59,842 bases of DNA from Polaribacter sp. (GCA_023254055.1 JALQYN010000011.1:1-59842); one strand, 5' to 3'. Shown: positions 1 through 8,079, counted from the stretch's first letter. Notes: generated by a model not told the origin, from the letters alone. Made by a program: numbers and translations.

Positions 1-89
1 GCGTCATAGATACGGCTGGACGACTGCAGAACAAAAAAAACTTAATGGAAGAATTTTCTAAAATTATTAGAGTTTTAAAGAAAAAATAA
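1..89 (+). pseudogene. FtsY-like (SRP receptor GTPase) fragment, truncated at its C terminus
   Basis: The frame starting at base 3 reads VIDTAGRLQNKKNLMEE and continues to a TAA at 87-89, 28 residues in all. The DTAGR G3 motif followed by L-x-N-K-x-NLMEE matches the GTPase core of FtsY, the signal recognition particle receptor. In the family about 80 more residues follow this point, covering the G4 and G5 motifs; here the frame stops after a lysine run. The other frames downstream do not resume FtsY similarity, so a simple frameshift does not explain it. The part upstream of the window is unseen. It may be a remnant of a partial duplication or an assembly junction. Flavobacteria usually carry thrS upstream of infC, so this neighbour is unexpected. 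Confidence 0.55.
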
Positions 90-134
90 AAGGCAGTTAT
101 AAAAACTGTAATGTATAATTAAAATTTATTAGTC

Positions 135-698
135 ATAGCAATTAGAAGAAATAGGCCAAGAAGACCTTTAAGAGTAATTAAAGAAGATCAACATAGAATT
201 AATCATAAGATTAAATTTGTTGACGAAGTACGTTTAGTTGGAGAAAACATCGAAGTTGGAGTTTATCCGATTGAAAAAGCAAGAGCGTTAGCTGAAGAGC
301 AGGAATTAGATTTGGTAGAGATTTCACCAAAAGCGGTTCCTCCTGTTTGTAAAATTATCGATTATAAGAAGTTCTTATATGAACAAAAGAAACGCGAAAA
401 AGCTTTAAAATCTAAAGCAACTAAAGTTACTGTTAAAGAAATTCGTTTTGGACCTCAAACTGATGAGCATGATTATGAATTTAAAAAGAAGCATGCCATT
501 AAGTTCTTAAAGGACGGAGCAAAATTGAAAGCGTTTGTTTTCTTTAAAGGAAGATCTATCATCTTTAAAGAGCAAGGACAAATCTTATTATTAAAATTAG
601 CTCAAGAATTAGAAGACTATGGTAAAGTAGAGCAATTACCAAAATTGGAAGGTAAACGTATGATTATGTTTATTGCCCCAAAAAAAGTAGGAAAATAA
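135..698 (+). CDS. infC: Translation initiation factor IF-3, probable AUA start
   Basis: IF-3 binds the 30S subunit and rejects non-initiator tRNA and poor start codons. The conserved protein includes [10 protein letters not shown] near the N terminus and [21 protein letters not shown] in the C-terminal domain. In this frame there is an upstream stop at 120-122 and no ATG, GTG or TTG before a TTG at 312, which would remove the whole N-terminal domain. The reading [15 protein letters not shown] places the start at ATA 135, giving 187 residues, the usual family length. AUU at 141 is a weaker alternative. E. coli infC starts with AUU so that IF-3 represses its own synthesis; an AUA start would allow the same loop. 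It is first gene of infC-rpmI-rplT. Confidence 0.9.
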   Translation: MAIRRNRPRRPLRVIKEDQHRINHKIKFVDEVRLVGENIEVGVYPIEKARALAEEQELDLVEISPKAVPPVCKIIDYKKFLYEQKKREKALKSKATKVTVKEIRFGPQTDEHDYEFKKKHAIKFLKDGAKLKAFVFFKGRSIIFKEQGQILLLKLAQELEDYGKVEQLPKLEGKRMIMFIAPKKVGK

Positions 699-734
699 TA
701 ACAATCTTATAAGCAAGATAAAAAAGAAGGAGAA

Positions 735-932
735 ATGCCTAAAATGAAAACCAAATCTAGTGCCAAAAAACGTTTTAAGTTAACTGGTTCTGGAAAACTA
801 AAAAGAAAGCACGCGTTTAAGAGTCATATCTTAACAAAGAAGTCTAAGAAACGTAAGCTAAAATTGACGCACGCAACATTGGTACACAAGTCTGATGAAG
901 CGAACATCAAACAACAATTAACTTTAAAATAG
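735..932 (+). CDS. rpmI: Large ribosomal subunit protein bL35
   Basis: A 65-residue, very basic protein beginning [20 protein letters not shown], the signature of bL35, with the typical [20 protein letters not shown] core. It is a small protein of the 50S subunit. It lies 36 bases after infC in the conserved infC-rpmI-rplT order and is preceded by an AAGGAG stretch (726-731), one of the few Shine-Dalgarno-like sequences seen in the window. Length and start are as in the family. Confidence 0.97.
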   Translation: MPKMKTKSSAKKRFKLTGSGKLKRKHAFKSHILTKKSKKRKLKLTHATLVHKSDEANIKQQLTLK

Positions 933-983
933 TTAATTAAGGGAATTTAATTATTAACCATGGAGTTGGGCAAAAAACAGAAA

Positions 984-1046
984 GAGTTATAAGTTGTAAA
1001 AGTTGAGTTTTAAGTTAACACTAAAAACTAATCACTAAAAACTAAA
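984..1046. repeat. AGTT/AACACTAAA low-complexity intergenic repeat between rpmI and rplT
   Basis: The stretch holds GAGTTATAAGTTGTAAAAGT and related AGTT units, then CACTAAAAACTAA twice in tandem. The two halves are imperfect reverse complements (AGTTTTAAGTT against AACACTAAAAACT). From memory, similar AGTT/CACTAAA-rich spacers recur between genes in Flavobacteria. It lengthens the rpmI-rplT spacer to 145 bases. I see no coding potential in it. Confidence 0.5.
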
Positions 1047-1077
1047 TAACCGCCTACTACAAAAAACAATTTGAATT

Positions 1078-1422
1078 ATGCCAAGATCAGTAAATTCAGT
1101 AGCCTCAAGAAATAGAAGAAAAAAAATCTTGAAGGCAGCAAAAGGTTACTTTGGAAGACGTAAAAACGTTTATACAGTAGCAAAAAATGCGGTGGAAAAA
1201 GCAATGACATATGCTTATAGAGACCGTAAAAACAATAAGAGAAACTTCCGTGCATTATGGATTCAACGTATCAACGCTGGGGCTAGAGCACACGGAATGT
1301 CTTACTCTCAGTTTATGGGAAAAGTAAAAGCTAACAACATCGAATTAAACCGTAAGGTTTTAGCTGATTTAGCAATGAACAACCCAGAAGCTTTTAAGGC
1401 AATTGTAGAGAAAGTAAAATAA
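1078..1422 (+). CDS. rplT: Large ribosomal subunit protein bL20
   Basis: 114 residues starting [19 protein letters not shown], with the conserved [15 protein letters not shown] and [20 protein letters not shown] segments of bL20, an early 50S assembly protein that binds 23S rRNA. It is the last gene of infC-rpmI-rplT and is followed directly by a strong terminator. In E. coli and Bacillus the operon is autoregulated by L20 through RNA structure upstream of rpmI; I cannot identify an equivalent fold here by eye. Confidence 0.97.
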   Translation: MPRSVNSVASRNRRKKILKAAKGYFGRRKNVYTVAKNAVEKAMTYAYRDRKNNKRNFRALWIQRINAGARAHGMSYSQFMGKVKANNIELNRKVLADLAMNNPEAFKAIVEKVK

Positions 1423-1447
1423 TATAATAATCCTTGCTTATATATAA

Positions 1448-1478
1448 AAACCCAAACGTTTGCGTTTGGGTTTTTTTT
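1448..1478 (+). terminator. Rho-independent terminator of the infC-rpmI-rplT operon
   Basis: CCCAAACG (1451-1458) pairs with CGTTTGGG (1463-1470) around a TTTG loop, extended by AAA/TTT and followed by a run of eight T. Confidence 0.93.
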
Positions 1479-1519
1479 GTTAATTTTACAAATAACAATT
1501 CTTATAGATACCCCAAACT

Positions 1520-2092
1520 ATGAAATTTACTTATTCCCTTATACTTACAATTCTTTTTTCTTTGAATTCATTTTCTCAAGAAAAAACAAACACTTTAGAT
1601 GAGCAATTTAAATCTGTTTATAAAAAATCAAACAGTTACCAAGAATATAAAGTAATTCTTAAAGAAGATTTCCGAAGTCTACAAAGTAATGTTCTAGATA
1701 GTATTGCAAATTTTAACAAGCAATTACTTAACAAGAATACTTTAATCAATTCTCAAAAAAAGACTATTGATGTTTTGGAAAAAGAGAAAAAAGAAACAGC
1801 TGGTAAACTTACAGAAGCATTAACTAAAGAAAACTCGATATCTCTTTTTGGGATGCAACTAAGTAAAAGTATGTATTCTATCATTTTATTTACAATCATT
1901 TTGGTGCTAGTTATCTCTTTAGGTTATTTTATTTACAAATTTAAAAATAGTAATGTGCTAACTACAGCCGCAAAAGAGAATTTAGAGGATGTAGAAAATG
2001 AGTTTAATGCCTTTAGAAAAAAATCTATAGCAAGAGAGCAAAAGCTACGTAGACAGCTACAAGACGAGATTATTAAAAACAGAAACAACTAG
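1520..2092 (+). CDS. Membrane-anchored coiled-coil protein of unknown function
   Basis: 190 residues. A cleavable signal peptide (residues 1-19, ending SFSQ) is followed by a Lys/Glu-rich helical region (about 25-105) likely to form a coiled coil, one transmembrane helix (about 118-139, SIILFTIILVLVISLGYFIY) and a basic, charged C-terminal helix (SIAREQKLRRQLQDEI). This layout is conserved in Flavobacteria. I recall such proteins carrying the database name tRNA (guanine-N1)-methyltransferase, which is not supported by any methyltransferase motif here. It stands alone between the rplT terminator and a palindrome-rich spacer. Function unknown. Confidence 0.8.
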   Translation: MKFTYSLILTILFSLNSFSQEKTNTLDEQFKSVYKKSNSYQEYKVILKEDFRSLQSNVLDSIANFNKQLLNKNTLINSQKKTIDVLEKEKKETAGKLTEALTKENSISLFGMQLSKSMYSIILFTIILVLVISLGYFIYKFKNSNVLTTAAKENLEDVENEFNAFRKKSIAREQKLRRQLQDEIIKNRNN

Positions 2093-2108
2093 TTTTTTAT
2101 TTCCTTTT

Positions 2109-2171
2109 ATCACGGTTTCCCGTGATACCAATATCCCATTTTCCGTGAATCAACTCACGGTTTTCCGTGAG
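2109..2171. promoter_or_regulatory. Cluster of CCGTGA/TCACGG inverted repeats
   Basis: ATCACGG-TTTC-CCGTGAT (2109-2126) and CTCACGG-TTTT-CCGTGAG (2154-2171) are two perfect 7-base inverted repeats with four-base loops. A single CCGTGA half-site lies between them (2143-2148). Five copies of one hexamer in 63 bases is far from chance and looks like a multi-site operator or a pair of RNA hairpins. The cognate protein is unknown. Confidence 0.6.
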
Positions 2172-2195
2172 CTAAAAAAACCCCATAAATGGGTA

Positions 2196-2226
2196 TTGTA
2201 CAGCTTAAAAATCTACTTTACATTTG
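2196..2226 (+). promoter_or_regulatory. Bacteroidetes-type promoter TTG-N20-TACATTTG
   Basis: TTG at 2196-2198 and TACATTTG at 2219-2226 fit the Bacteroidetes -33/-7 consensus (TTG, about 19-21 bases, TAnnTTTG). No open reading frame of useful size follows. The predicted start near 2232 leads into the hairpin at 2300-2338, so a small RNA is the likely product. Confidence 0.5.
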
Positions 2227-2231
2227 GAGTA

Positions 2232-2340
2232 TAGAATTACAACGAATTAATTATTGTTATTCTTTGTTATAATATACCCCTTTAATTATTTGTTAGCCTA
2301 AAGCGATTAAAAGACTTCCCCCAATTTTAATCGCTTTTAC
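2232..2340 (+). ncRNA. Candidate small non-coding RNA (about 105 nt)
   Basis: A full promoter upstream and a perfect 13-base-pair hairpin at the end enclose about 105 bases with no credible open reading frame. The terminal hairpin loop is GACTTCCCCCAA, a single-stranded C-rich loop of the kind seen in antisense-acting small RNAs. The prfA terminator (2362-2390) is separate and closer to prfA, so this hairpin is not needed for prfA. I recognise no named RNA family; the prediction rests on layout only. Confidence 0.4.
2300..2338 (+). terminator. Perfect 13-bp hairpin ending the candidate small RNA
   Basis: AAAGCGATTAAAA (2300-2312) pairs fully with TTTTAATCGCTTT (2325-2337); the loop is 12 bases and C-rich. 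The T tract after the stem is short. Confidence 0.55.
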
Positions 2341-2361
2341 TATAAACAAAGAACAAACAAT

Positions 2362-2390
2362 AAAAAAAGCACCCAATTGGGTGCTTTTTT
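2362..2390 (-). terminator. Terminator of prfA
   Basis: The perfect palindrome GCACCCAATTGGGTGC (2369-2384) is flanked by seven A and six T, so it can act in both directions. It lies just past the prfA stop codon. Confidence 0.9.
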
Positions 2391-2412
2391 ATTTCAGTAT
2401 AGCATCTTGTTT

Positions 2413-3489
2413 TTAAATAGTTTCTCCTAATTCTTTTAGCTTTTCTGTATTCTCTGCTAATTTTAATTCTTCAATAATTTTATGAATATCTCCATTCATA
2501 ATATTAGGCAAATCATACAATGATAAACCAATTCTATGATCTGTAACACGTCCTTGAGCATAATTATACGTTCTAATCTTTGCAGATCTATCTCCACTAG
2601 AAACCATAGAACCACGTTTTAAAGCGTCTTCTGCCTGTTTCTTAGCTAATTCCATGTCGTACAAACGAGAACGCAATACTTTAAACGCTTTCTCTTTATT
2701 TTTATGCTGCGATTTTTGATCTTGACACTGCGCAACCAAACCCGTTGGAATGTGGGTTAAACGTACCGCTGAATAGGTTGTGTTTACAGATTGCCCTCCT
2801 GGACCAGACGAACAGAAAAAATCGATACGCACATCTTTTGGATTAATTTCTACATCAAATTCTTCTGCTTCTGGAAAAACCATCACCGTTGCTGCTGATG
2901 TATGAACTCTACCTTGTGTTTCTGTTTGTGGAACACGTTGTACACGATGCACACCCGCTTCAAACTTTAAAGTTCCGTAAACATCTTCTCCGTTTACTTC
3001 AAACTGAATTTCTTTAAACCCGCCATTGGTTCCTTCAGAAAAATCGACTGTAGAAACTTTCCAACCTCTACTCTCACAAAATTTAGAATACATCCTAAAT
3101 AAATCTCCTGCAAAAATACTAGCTTCATCTCCACCTGTTCCTGCACGTAATTCAACCACCGCATTTTTAGAATCTTCTGGGTCTTTCGGAATCAATAAAA
3201 ACTTAATTTCCTCTTCTAATTCTGGAATTCTGGAATTGGCATCACTCATTTCCATTTTTGCCATTTCTACCATTTCCGCATCAGAACCATCAGCAATAAT
3301 TTCTTTTGCTTCTTCTATATTGTTTAATAAAGTTTGATATTCATCTCCTTTTTTTACAACATCGCCTAAATCTTTATATTCTTTACTTAATTGTACATAC
3401 CGTTTTTGGTCTGAAATTACATCTGGTTGGATGATTAAATCAGAAACCTCATCGAAACGTTGTTTAACAATTCTTAATTTATCTAACAT
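2413..3489 (-). CDS. prfA: Peptide chain release factor 1
   Basis: 358 residues, the normal RF1 length. It recognises UAA and UAG in the ribosomal A site and triggers peptide release. Visible features are the GGQ catalytic loop in [17 protein letters not shown] (about residue 230) and the stop-codon tripeptide PQT in [20 protein letters not shown], matching the PxT of RF1 rather than the SPF of RF2. The N-terminal domain is helical (residues 1-100). It is transcribed alone, with its own terminator downstream. Confidence 0.97.
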   Translation of the reverse strand: MLDKLRIVKQRFDEVSDLIIQPDVISDQKRYVQLSKEYKDLGDVVKKGDEYQTLLNNIEEAKEIIADGSDAEMVEMAKMEMSDANSRIPELEEEIKFLLIPKDPEDSKNAVVELRAGTGGDEASIFAGDLFRMYSKFCESRGWKVSTVDFSEGTNGGFKEIQFEVNGEDVYGTLKFEAGVHRVQRVPQTETQGRVHTSAATVMVFPEAEEFDVEINPKDVRIDFFCSSGPGGQSVNTTYSAVRLTHIPTGLVAQCQDQKSQHKNKEKAFKVLRSRLYDMELAKKQAEDALKRGSMVSSGDRSAKIRTYNYAQGRVTDHRIGLSLYDLPNIMNGDIHKIIEELKLAENTEKLKELGETI

Positions 3490-3555
3490 CTTCTAGTCTT
3501 TACTTGGACTGCGAATTTACAATATTCTCTGAACTTCTCTAAATTAGATTTCATG

Positions 3556-3563
3556 TATATTTG
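3556..3563 (+). promoter_or_regulatory. Promoter -7 element TATATTTG for the following lipoprotein gene
   Basis: TATATTTG matches TAnnTTTG and lies 16 bases before the ATG at 3580. No TTG is found at the expected -33 position. Confidence 0.45.
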
Positions 3564-3579
3564 ATAAAATAATTTTACA

Positions 3580-4011
3580 ATGCGAACCTTTACCTTTTTA
3601 GTTTGTTTACTATTTATCTCCTCTTGCAATACAGAAATCAAACCTCAAAAACCTGAGTTCTTATTAGGAAAATGGACTCGAACAAATGACAAACCAGGAA
3701 GTACTACCTATGAAATCTGGAACACCAACTTTACTGGATTAGGAATTACCTTACAGGGAAAAGACACTACGTTTAAAGAAATTTTGAGCATTGTTTCTAT
3801 TAATGATACGTTGGCTTTAAAAGTTGAAGGTGTAAATGAAACACCAACCTTGTTTCAATTTACTTCTCAAACCGATACTTCTTTTGTTGCTGAAAATCCG
3901 ACACACGATTTTCCTACAAAAATCAAATACTGGTTAGAAAACAAGCAATTAAAAGCACATGTTTCTAACAAGGAATTCGGAATTGAGTTTATTTTTGAGA
4001 AAGAAAAATAA
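3580..4011 (+). CDS. Lipoprotein, DUF6265-like
   Basis: 143 residues with a lipoprotein signal (LLFISSCNTE, Cys at residue 16). The mature part begins with a lipocalin-like segment, FLLGKWTRTNDKPGSTTYEIW, and contains FVAENPTHDFPTKIKYW, the NPxHDFP pattern I associate with DUF6265 proteins. The fold is probably a small beta barrel anchored in a membrane; ligand and role are unknown. The next lipoprotein gene begins 33 bases downstream, so the two may be cotranscribed. Confidence 0.75.
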   Translation: MRTFTFLVCLLFISSCNTEIKPQKPEFLLGKWTRTNDKPGSTTYEIWNTNFTGLGITLQGKDTTFKEILSIVSINDTLALKVEGVNETPTLFQFTSQTDTSFVAENPTHDFPTKIKYWLENKQLKAHVSNKEFGIEFIFEKEK

Positions 4012-4044
4012 TTTTTTACCTTTAGTATTAAATTTTCATTGCTT

Positions 4045-4455
4045 ATGAAAGCAACAAAACGTTCAATTATCCTTCTATTGTTTCTCATCCTAAATGTCTC
4101 TTGTTCAAGTTCCGAAGACGATTGCTTAATTTGCCAAGAAGACCCTATAAGCCTCTCAAGAAAAACGATTGAGTTTAATGCTGAGCTTAACACAACAGTA
4201 TTAACAACAAAAGGAACAAATTGGAAACTTATTGAAATTTCATACAATAATGACATCATAGATTTAAGTGGAATTGACACTCAATCAACTAGTTTTAAAA
4301 TAGAAAATTCAAATTTTATTTTCGAACGTAAAACTGCTAAAGATATTTTTATAGAAATGAGCCCAAATTACACAGGAAATATAAAAAAGCTAATTGTTGT
4401 ATTACAAGATGGAGATTATTTTGGTCAGATAACTGTACTACAATCTACTGACTAA
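4045..4455 (+). CDS. Small lipoprotein, unknown function
   Basis: 136 residues from ATG 4045 (an upstream in-frame TTG at 4039 is less likely). MKATKRSIILLLFLILNVSC is a clear lipoprotein signal with Cys at residue 20, followed by an acidic SSSEDD linker that may act as a lipoprotein export signal in Bacteroidetes. The rest looks like one beta-sandwich (about 40-136), reminiscent of BACON/Ig-like domains, including NTTVLTTKGTNWKLIEI. No catalytic motif is seen. The 3' end overlaps the convergent purM by four bases. Confidence 0.6.
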   Translation: MKATKRSIILLLFLILNVSCSSSEDDCLICQEDPISLSRKTIEFNAELNTTVLTTKGTNWKLIEISYNNDIIDLSGIDTQSTSFKIENSNFIFERKTAKDIFIEMSPNYTGNIKKLIVVLQDGDYFGQITVLQSTD

Positions 4456-5630
4456 TATTCAAAAACTCCAAACTCACTTTTAATAGTAAGTTTTTTTGTT
4501 GATGAATCTTCTACTCTACCAACAATCTGTGCATTTACATTGTACGATTTAGAAATGGCAATAATGTCTTCTGCAATTTCTGGAGACACATAAATTTCCA
4601 TTCTATGTCCGCAATTAAATACTTGATACATTTCTTTCCAATCTGTTTTTGATTGTTCTTGGATTAATTTAAATAAAGGCGGAATTGGAAATAGATTGTC
4701 TTTTACAATGTGTAATTCATCCACAAAATGTAAGATTTTTGTTTGTGCTCCACCAGAACAATGAATCATTCCGTGAACAGTATCTGATTTGTATTTTGAT
4801 AAAATTTCTTTGATAATTGGCGCATAGGTTCTTGTTGGAGACAAGACCAACTTCCCTGCATCAATAGGAGAATTCTCCACTGTATCTGTCAATTTTGTAT
4901 TCCCAGAATATACCAAATCCGCAGGAACAGCCGCATCAAAACTTTCTGGATATTTAGAAGCTAAATAATTATGAAAAACATCATGTCTGGCTGAAGTCAA
5001 ACCGTTAGACCCCATTCCGCCATTGTATTCTGTTTCATAAGCTGCTTGTCCAAAAGACTCCAAACCAACAATTACATCACCTGCTTTGATATTAGCATTG
5101 TCAATAACATCGCTTCGTTTCATTCTAGCAGTTACTGTAGAGTCTACAATTATGGTTCTTACCAAATCACCAACATCAGCCGTTTCTCCACCAGTTGAAT
5201 GAATGGTCACTCCGAATTTCTTTAAATCCGCAATCAACCCTTCTGTTCCGTTTATTATTGCTGACAACACTTCACCCGGAATTTTACTTTTATTACGTCC
5301 GATAGTAGAAGACAACATGATATTATCAGTTGCACCTACACATAACAAATCATCAATATTCATAATCAATGCATCCTGAGCAATGCCTTTCCATACAGAA
5401 ATGTCACCCGTTTCTTTCCAATACATATATGCCAAAGACGATTTAGTTCCTGCGCCATCTGCATGCATAATCAAGCAATAGGCATCATCATTTGTTAAAT
5501 AATCTGGAACGATTTTACAAAATGCTTTTGGAAATAATCCCTTATCGATATTCTTAATTGCATTGTGCACATCTTCTTTAGATGCAGAAACACCTCGCTG
5601 CGCATATCGTTTAGAAACTTCTTGACTCAT
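4452..5630 (-). CDS. purM: Phosphoribosylformylglycinamidine cyclo-ligase (AIR synthase), Bacteroidetes long form
   Basis: 392 residues, longer than the roughly 345 of E. coli PurM. It would convert FGAM and ATP to aminoimidazole ribonucleotide in purine synthesis. The N-terminal MSQEVSKRYAQRGVSASKED, the phosphate-binding segment GVTIHSTGGETADVGDLVRT and the later CSGGAQTKI fit the PurM/AIR synthase superfamily in the form found in Bacteroidetes. Because such proteins are sometimes labelled only AIR synthase-related, the exact reaction is inferred. A TAAATTTG -7 element lies upstream on the minus strand (5652-5659). Confidence 0.85.
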   Translation of the reverse strand: MSQEVSKRYAQRGVSASKEDVHNAIKNIDKGLFPKAFCKIVPDYLTNDDAYCLIMHADGAGTKSSLAYMYWKETGDISVWKGIAQDALIMNIDDLLCVGATDNIMLSSTIGRNKSKIPGEVLSAIINGTEGLIADLKKFGVTIHSTGGETADVGDLVRTIIVDSTVTARMKRSDVIDNANIKAGDVIVGLESFGQAAYETEYNGGMGSNGLTSARHDVFHNYLASKYPESFDAAVPADLVYSGNTKLTDTVENSPIDAGKLVLSPTRTYAPIIKEILSKYKSDTVHGMIHCSGGAQTKILHFVDELHIVKDNLFPIPPLFKLIQEQSKTDWKEMYQVFNCGHRMEIYVSPEIAEDIIAISKSYNVNAQIVGRVEDSSTKKLTIKSEFGVFEY

Positions 5631-5651
5631 GTTGTGTTATTATTGATGTTG

Positions 5652-5659
5652 CAAATTTA
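5652..5659 (-). promoter_or_regulatory. -7 element TAAATTTG of purM
   Basis: Read on the minus strand, TAAATTTG lies 21 bases before the purM ATG. No TTG occurs at the expected upstream spacing. Confidence 0.45.
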
Positions 5660-5672
5660 CTTTTTTGAAAAT

Positions 5673-5697
5673 AAAAAATCCCGCTATTACGGGATTT
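5673..5697 (-). terminator. Terminator of glnN
   Basis: On the minus strand AAATCCCG-TAATAG-CGGGATTT followed by T residues, directly downstream of the GSIII gene. Confidence 0.85.
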
Positions 5698-5708
5698 AAT
5701 TTTTTAAT

Positions 5709-7892
5709 TTATCTAGTAAATAACAACTCTCTATATTTTGCCAATGGCCATAATTGATCATCTACCATCATTTCTAATTTATCACAATGATATCTGATTT
5801 CTTCAAAATACGGTTTTACCTTATTACAATAAGCATCTGCTGCTGCTTGACCGTGTAAAAGATTTGCCTTCTTACGTTCTTCAATCATTTCCTCAACTTT
5901 AGAATTGATACCAGAAATATGCATTGAAATTTTTTCAATCAAATCTATTTGCTCTTTTGCATGTTTTTCAAATCCACTTCCGAAAATATTCTTCAATCCA
6001 CTCACATTTTCTATCAATGTGTTTTGATATTTAATTGCTGTAGGAATGATGTGATTTCTAGCAATATCTCCCAATACTCTTCCTTCTATTTGAATACGTA
6101 AGATATATTCTTCTAGTTCAATTTCATGACGAGCTTCAGTTTCTATTTTACTCATCACGCCCATTTCTTCAAAAAGAGCTATGGTTTTCTTAGATTTCTT
6201 TTCTTTTAAAGCTTCAGGAGTTGTTTTATTATTACTTAAACCTCTTTTTACAGCTTCAATTTCCCATTCTTCTCCATAACCATTTCCTTCAAAACGTATC
6301 TTTTTGGAAGCTTTTATATATTCTCTTAAAACATTAAAAATTGCTTCATCTTTCTTTAATTTTTTGTTTTCAATCAAAGTATCAACTTCAATTTTAAAAT
6401 CTTTCAATTGTTTTGCAACAATGGTATTTAAAATAGTCATTGGACCTGCACAGTTTGCCCAAGATCCAACGGCTCTTAACTCGAATTTATTGCCTGTAAA
6501 CGCAAATGGAGAAGTCCTGTTTCTGTCTGTATTATCTAATAATATCTCAGGAATTTTACCAACTATATTTAATTTTAAATCTGTTTTTTCTTCAGGTGAT
6601 AATTTCCCTTTTGTTACATTTTCTAATTCATCTAAAACGGCAGATAATTGAGATCCAATAAAAACAGAGATAATTGCAGGAGGTGCTTCGTTGGCTCCTA
6701 ATCGATGATCGTTACTTGCTGATGCTATTGAAGCTCTTATCAATTCTTCATAATCGTGTACCGCTTTAATTGTATTTACAAAAAACGTTAAGAATTGTAA
6801 ATTTTTCATGGGTGTTTTTCCTGGACTTAACAGATTAACTCCTGTGTTTGTTGCCAATGACCAGTTGTTATGTTTACCAGAACCGTTTATGCCTGCAAAT
6901 GGCTTTTCATGAAACAACACTCTAAAGTTGTGCTTTTGAGCCACTTTTTCCATCACATCCATTAATAAGGAATTATGATCTACCGCTAAATTTGCCTCTT
7001 CAAATATTGGTGCCAACTCATATTGATTCGGAGCTACTTCATTATGACGTGTTTTAACAGGAATCCCCAAAAACATACATTCTTGTTCTAAATCACGCAT
7101 ATAACTTAATACTCTGCGAGGAATTGAACCAAAATAATGATCGTCTAATTGCTGACCTTTTGCTGGTGAATGTCCTAATAATGTCCTACCCGTTAAATTA
7201 ATGTCTGGTCTAGAAATTGCTAAAGCAGAATCAATCAAAAAGTATTCTTGTTCCCAACCTAGAGAAGCGTTTACCTTTGTTACATTTTTGTCAAAATATT
7301 TACATACAGCCGTTGCTGATGTATCCATCGCTTGAAGCGCTCTTAACAAAGGAGCTTTATTATCTAATGCTTCTCCTGTATATGCAACAAATATGGTTGG
7401 AATACATAATGTTGTACCATATATAAATGCTGGTGATGTTGGATCCCATGCTGTATAACCACGAGCCTCAAACGTATTTCTAATTCCTCCATTCGGAAAA
7501 CTAGAGGCATCTGGTTCTTGCTGCACCAACTCTCCTCCACCAAATTTTTCCATGGCTCTACCATTACCAATAGTTTCAAAAAAAGCATCGTGTTTTTCTG
7601 CAGTTGCTCCCGTTAATGGCTGAAACCAGTGTGTATAATGTGTTGCATTTTTAGACAATGCCCAATCTTTCATTGCTGCAGCAACTTGATTAGCAACATT
7701 TCTATCTATTTTTTTTCCGAACTCAATAGCATCCATTACCCCTTGGTATGCTTCTTTTGTCATAAACTGACGCATTGAATGTTCGTTAAATACGTTTTTT
7801 CCAAATGCATCAGACTTTCTTTCCTCTTCTGTAATTTTTACAGGAGCTCTATTCAATGTTTCTTTTAATGCGTTAAATCTAATTGTAGACAT
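5709..7892 (-). CDS. glnN: Glutamine synthetase type III
   Basis: 727 residues, the size of GSIII, a dodecameric cytosolic enzyme that makes glutamine from glutamate, ammonia and ATP. MSTIRFNALKETLNR is the typical GSIII start. Recognisable segments include WEQEYFLID (metal/glutamate site, about residue 215), RHNEVAPNQYELAPIFEEAN, HEKPFAGINGSGKHNNWS (ATP/glutamate binding) and the LRAVGSWANCAGPMTI region. It is divergent from a second, GSII-type glutamine synthetase across a 187-base region, so nitrogen control of both is likely joint. A TAGTTTTG element precedes it. Confidence 0.97.
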   Translation of the reverse strand: MSTIRFNALKETLNRAPVKITEEERKSDAFGKNVFNEHSMRQFMTKEAYQGVMDAIEFGKKIDRNVANQVAAAMKDWALSKNATHYTHWFQPLTGATAEKHDAFFETIGNGRAMEKFGGGELVQQEPDASSFPNGGIRNTFEARGYTAWDPTSPAFIYGTTLCIPTIFVAYTGEALDNKAPLLRALQAMDTSATAVCKYFDKNVTKVNASLGWEQEYFLIDSALAISRPDINLTGRTLLGHSPAKGQQLDDHYFGSIPRRVLSYMRDLEQECMFLGIPVKTRHNEVAPNQYELAPIFEEANLAVDHNSLLMDVMEKVAQKHNFRVLFHEKPFAGINGSGKHNNWSLATNTGVNLLSPGKTPMKNLQFLTFFVNTIKAVHDYEELIRASIASASNDHRLGANEAPPAIISVFIGSQLSAVLDELENVTKGKLSPEEKTDLKLNIVGKIPEILLDNTDRNRTSPFAFTGNKFELRAVGSWANCAGPMTILNTIVAKQLKDFKIEVDTLIENKKLKKDEAIFNVLREYIKASKKIRFEGNGYGEEWEIEAVKRGLSNNKTTPEALKEKKSKKTIALFEEMGVMSKIETEARHEIELEEYILRIQIEGRVLGDIARNHIIPTAIKYQNTLIENVSGLKNIFGSGFEKHAKEQIDLIEKISMHISGINSKVEEMIEERKKANLLHGQAAADAYCNKVKPYFEEIRYHCDKLEMMVDDQLWPLAKYRELLFTR

Positions 7893-8079
7893 ACTATTGT
7901 TTTTTTTTACAAAACTAAGGATTATTTATGCTTTATACATTAGATACCCCTTCTTTTATTAACAATAAAATAAAATAATTAACAATTTTAATTATTTACC
8001 CCTATTTTTTTAGGGGTGAATTTTATTTTTTATATTTTTGTTTTGATTTTAATCCATAACTAAATTAAAAACCAACATA
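7893..8079. promoter_or_regulatory. Divergent control region of the two glutamine synthetase genes
   Basis: Each gene has a -7 element: TAGTTTTG on the minus strand (7910-7917) and TATTTTTG on the plus strand (8033-8040). Neither has a TTG at -33, which suggests activator dependence. Three copies of ACCCCT are present: 7946-7951, 7998-8003, and inverted as AGGGGT at 8012-8017. The last two form ACCCCTA-N6-TAGGGGT, 15 bases upstream of the GSII -7 element. This looks like an operator for a nitrogen regulator; its identity is unknown. Confidence 0.6.

Noticed and set aside
2300..2338. Hairpin as the prfA terminator
   Set aside because: A better terminator (2362-2390) lies between it and prfA, so it probably belongs to another transcript.
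7217..7588. Frames inside the GSIII gene on both strands
   Set aside because: They overlap the conserved glnN coding sequence, lack family motifs and are shadows.
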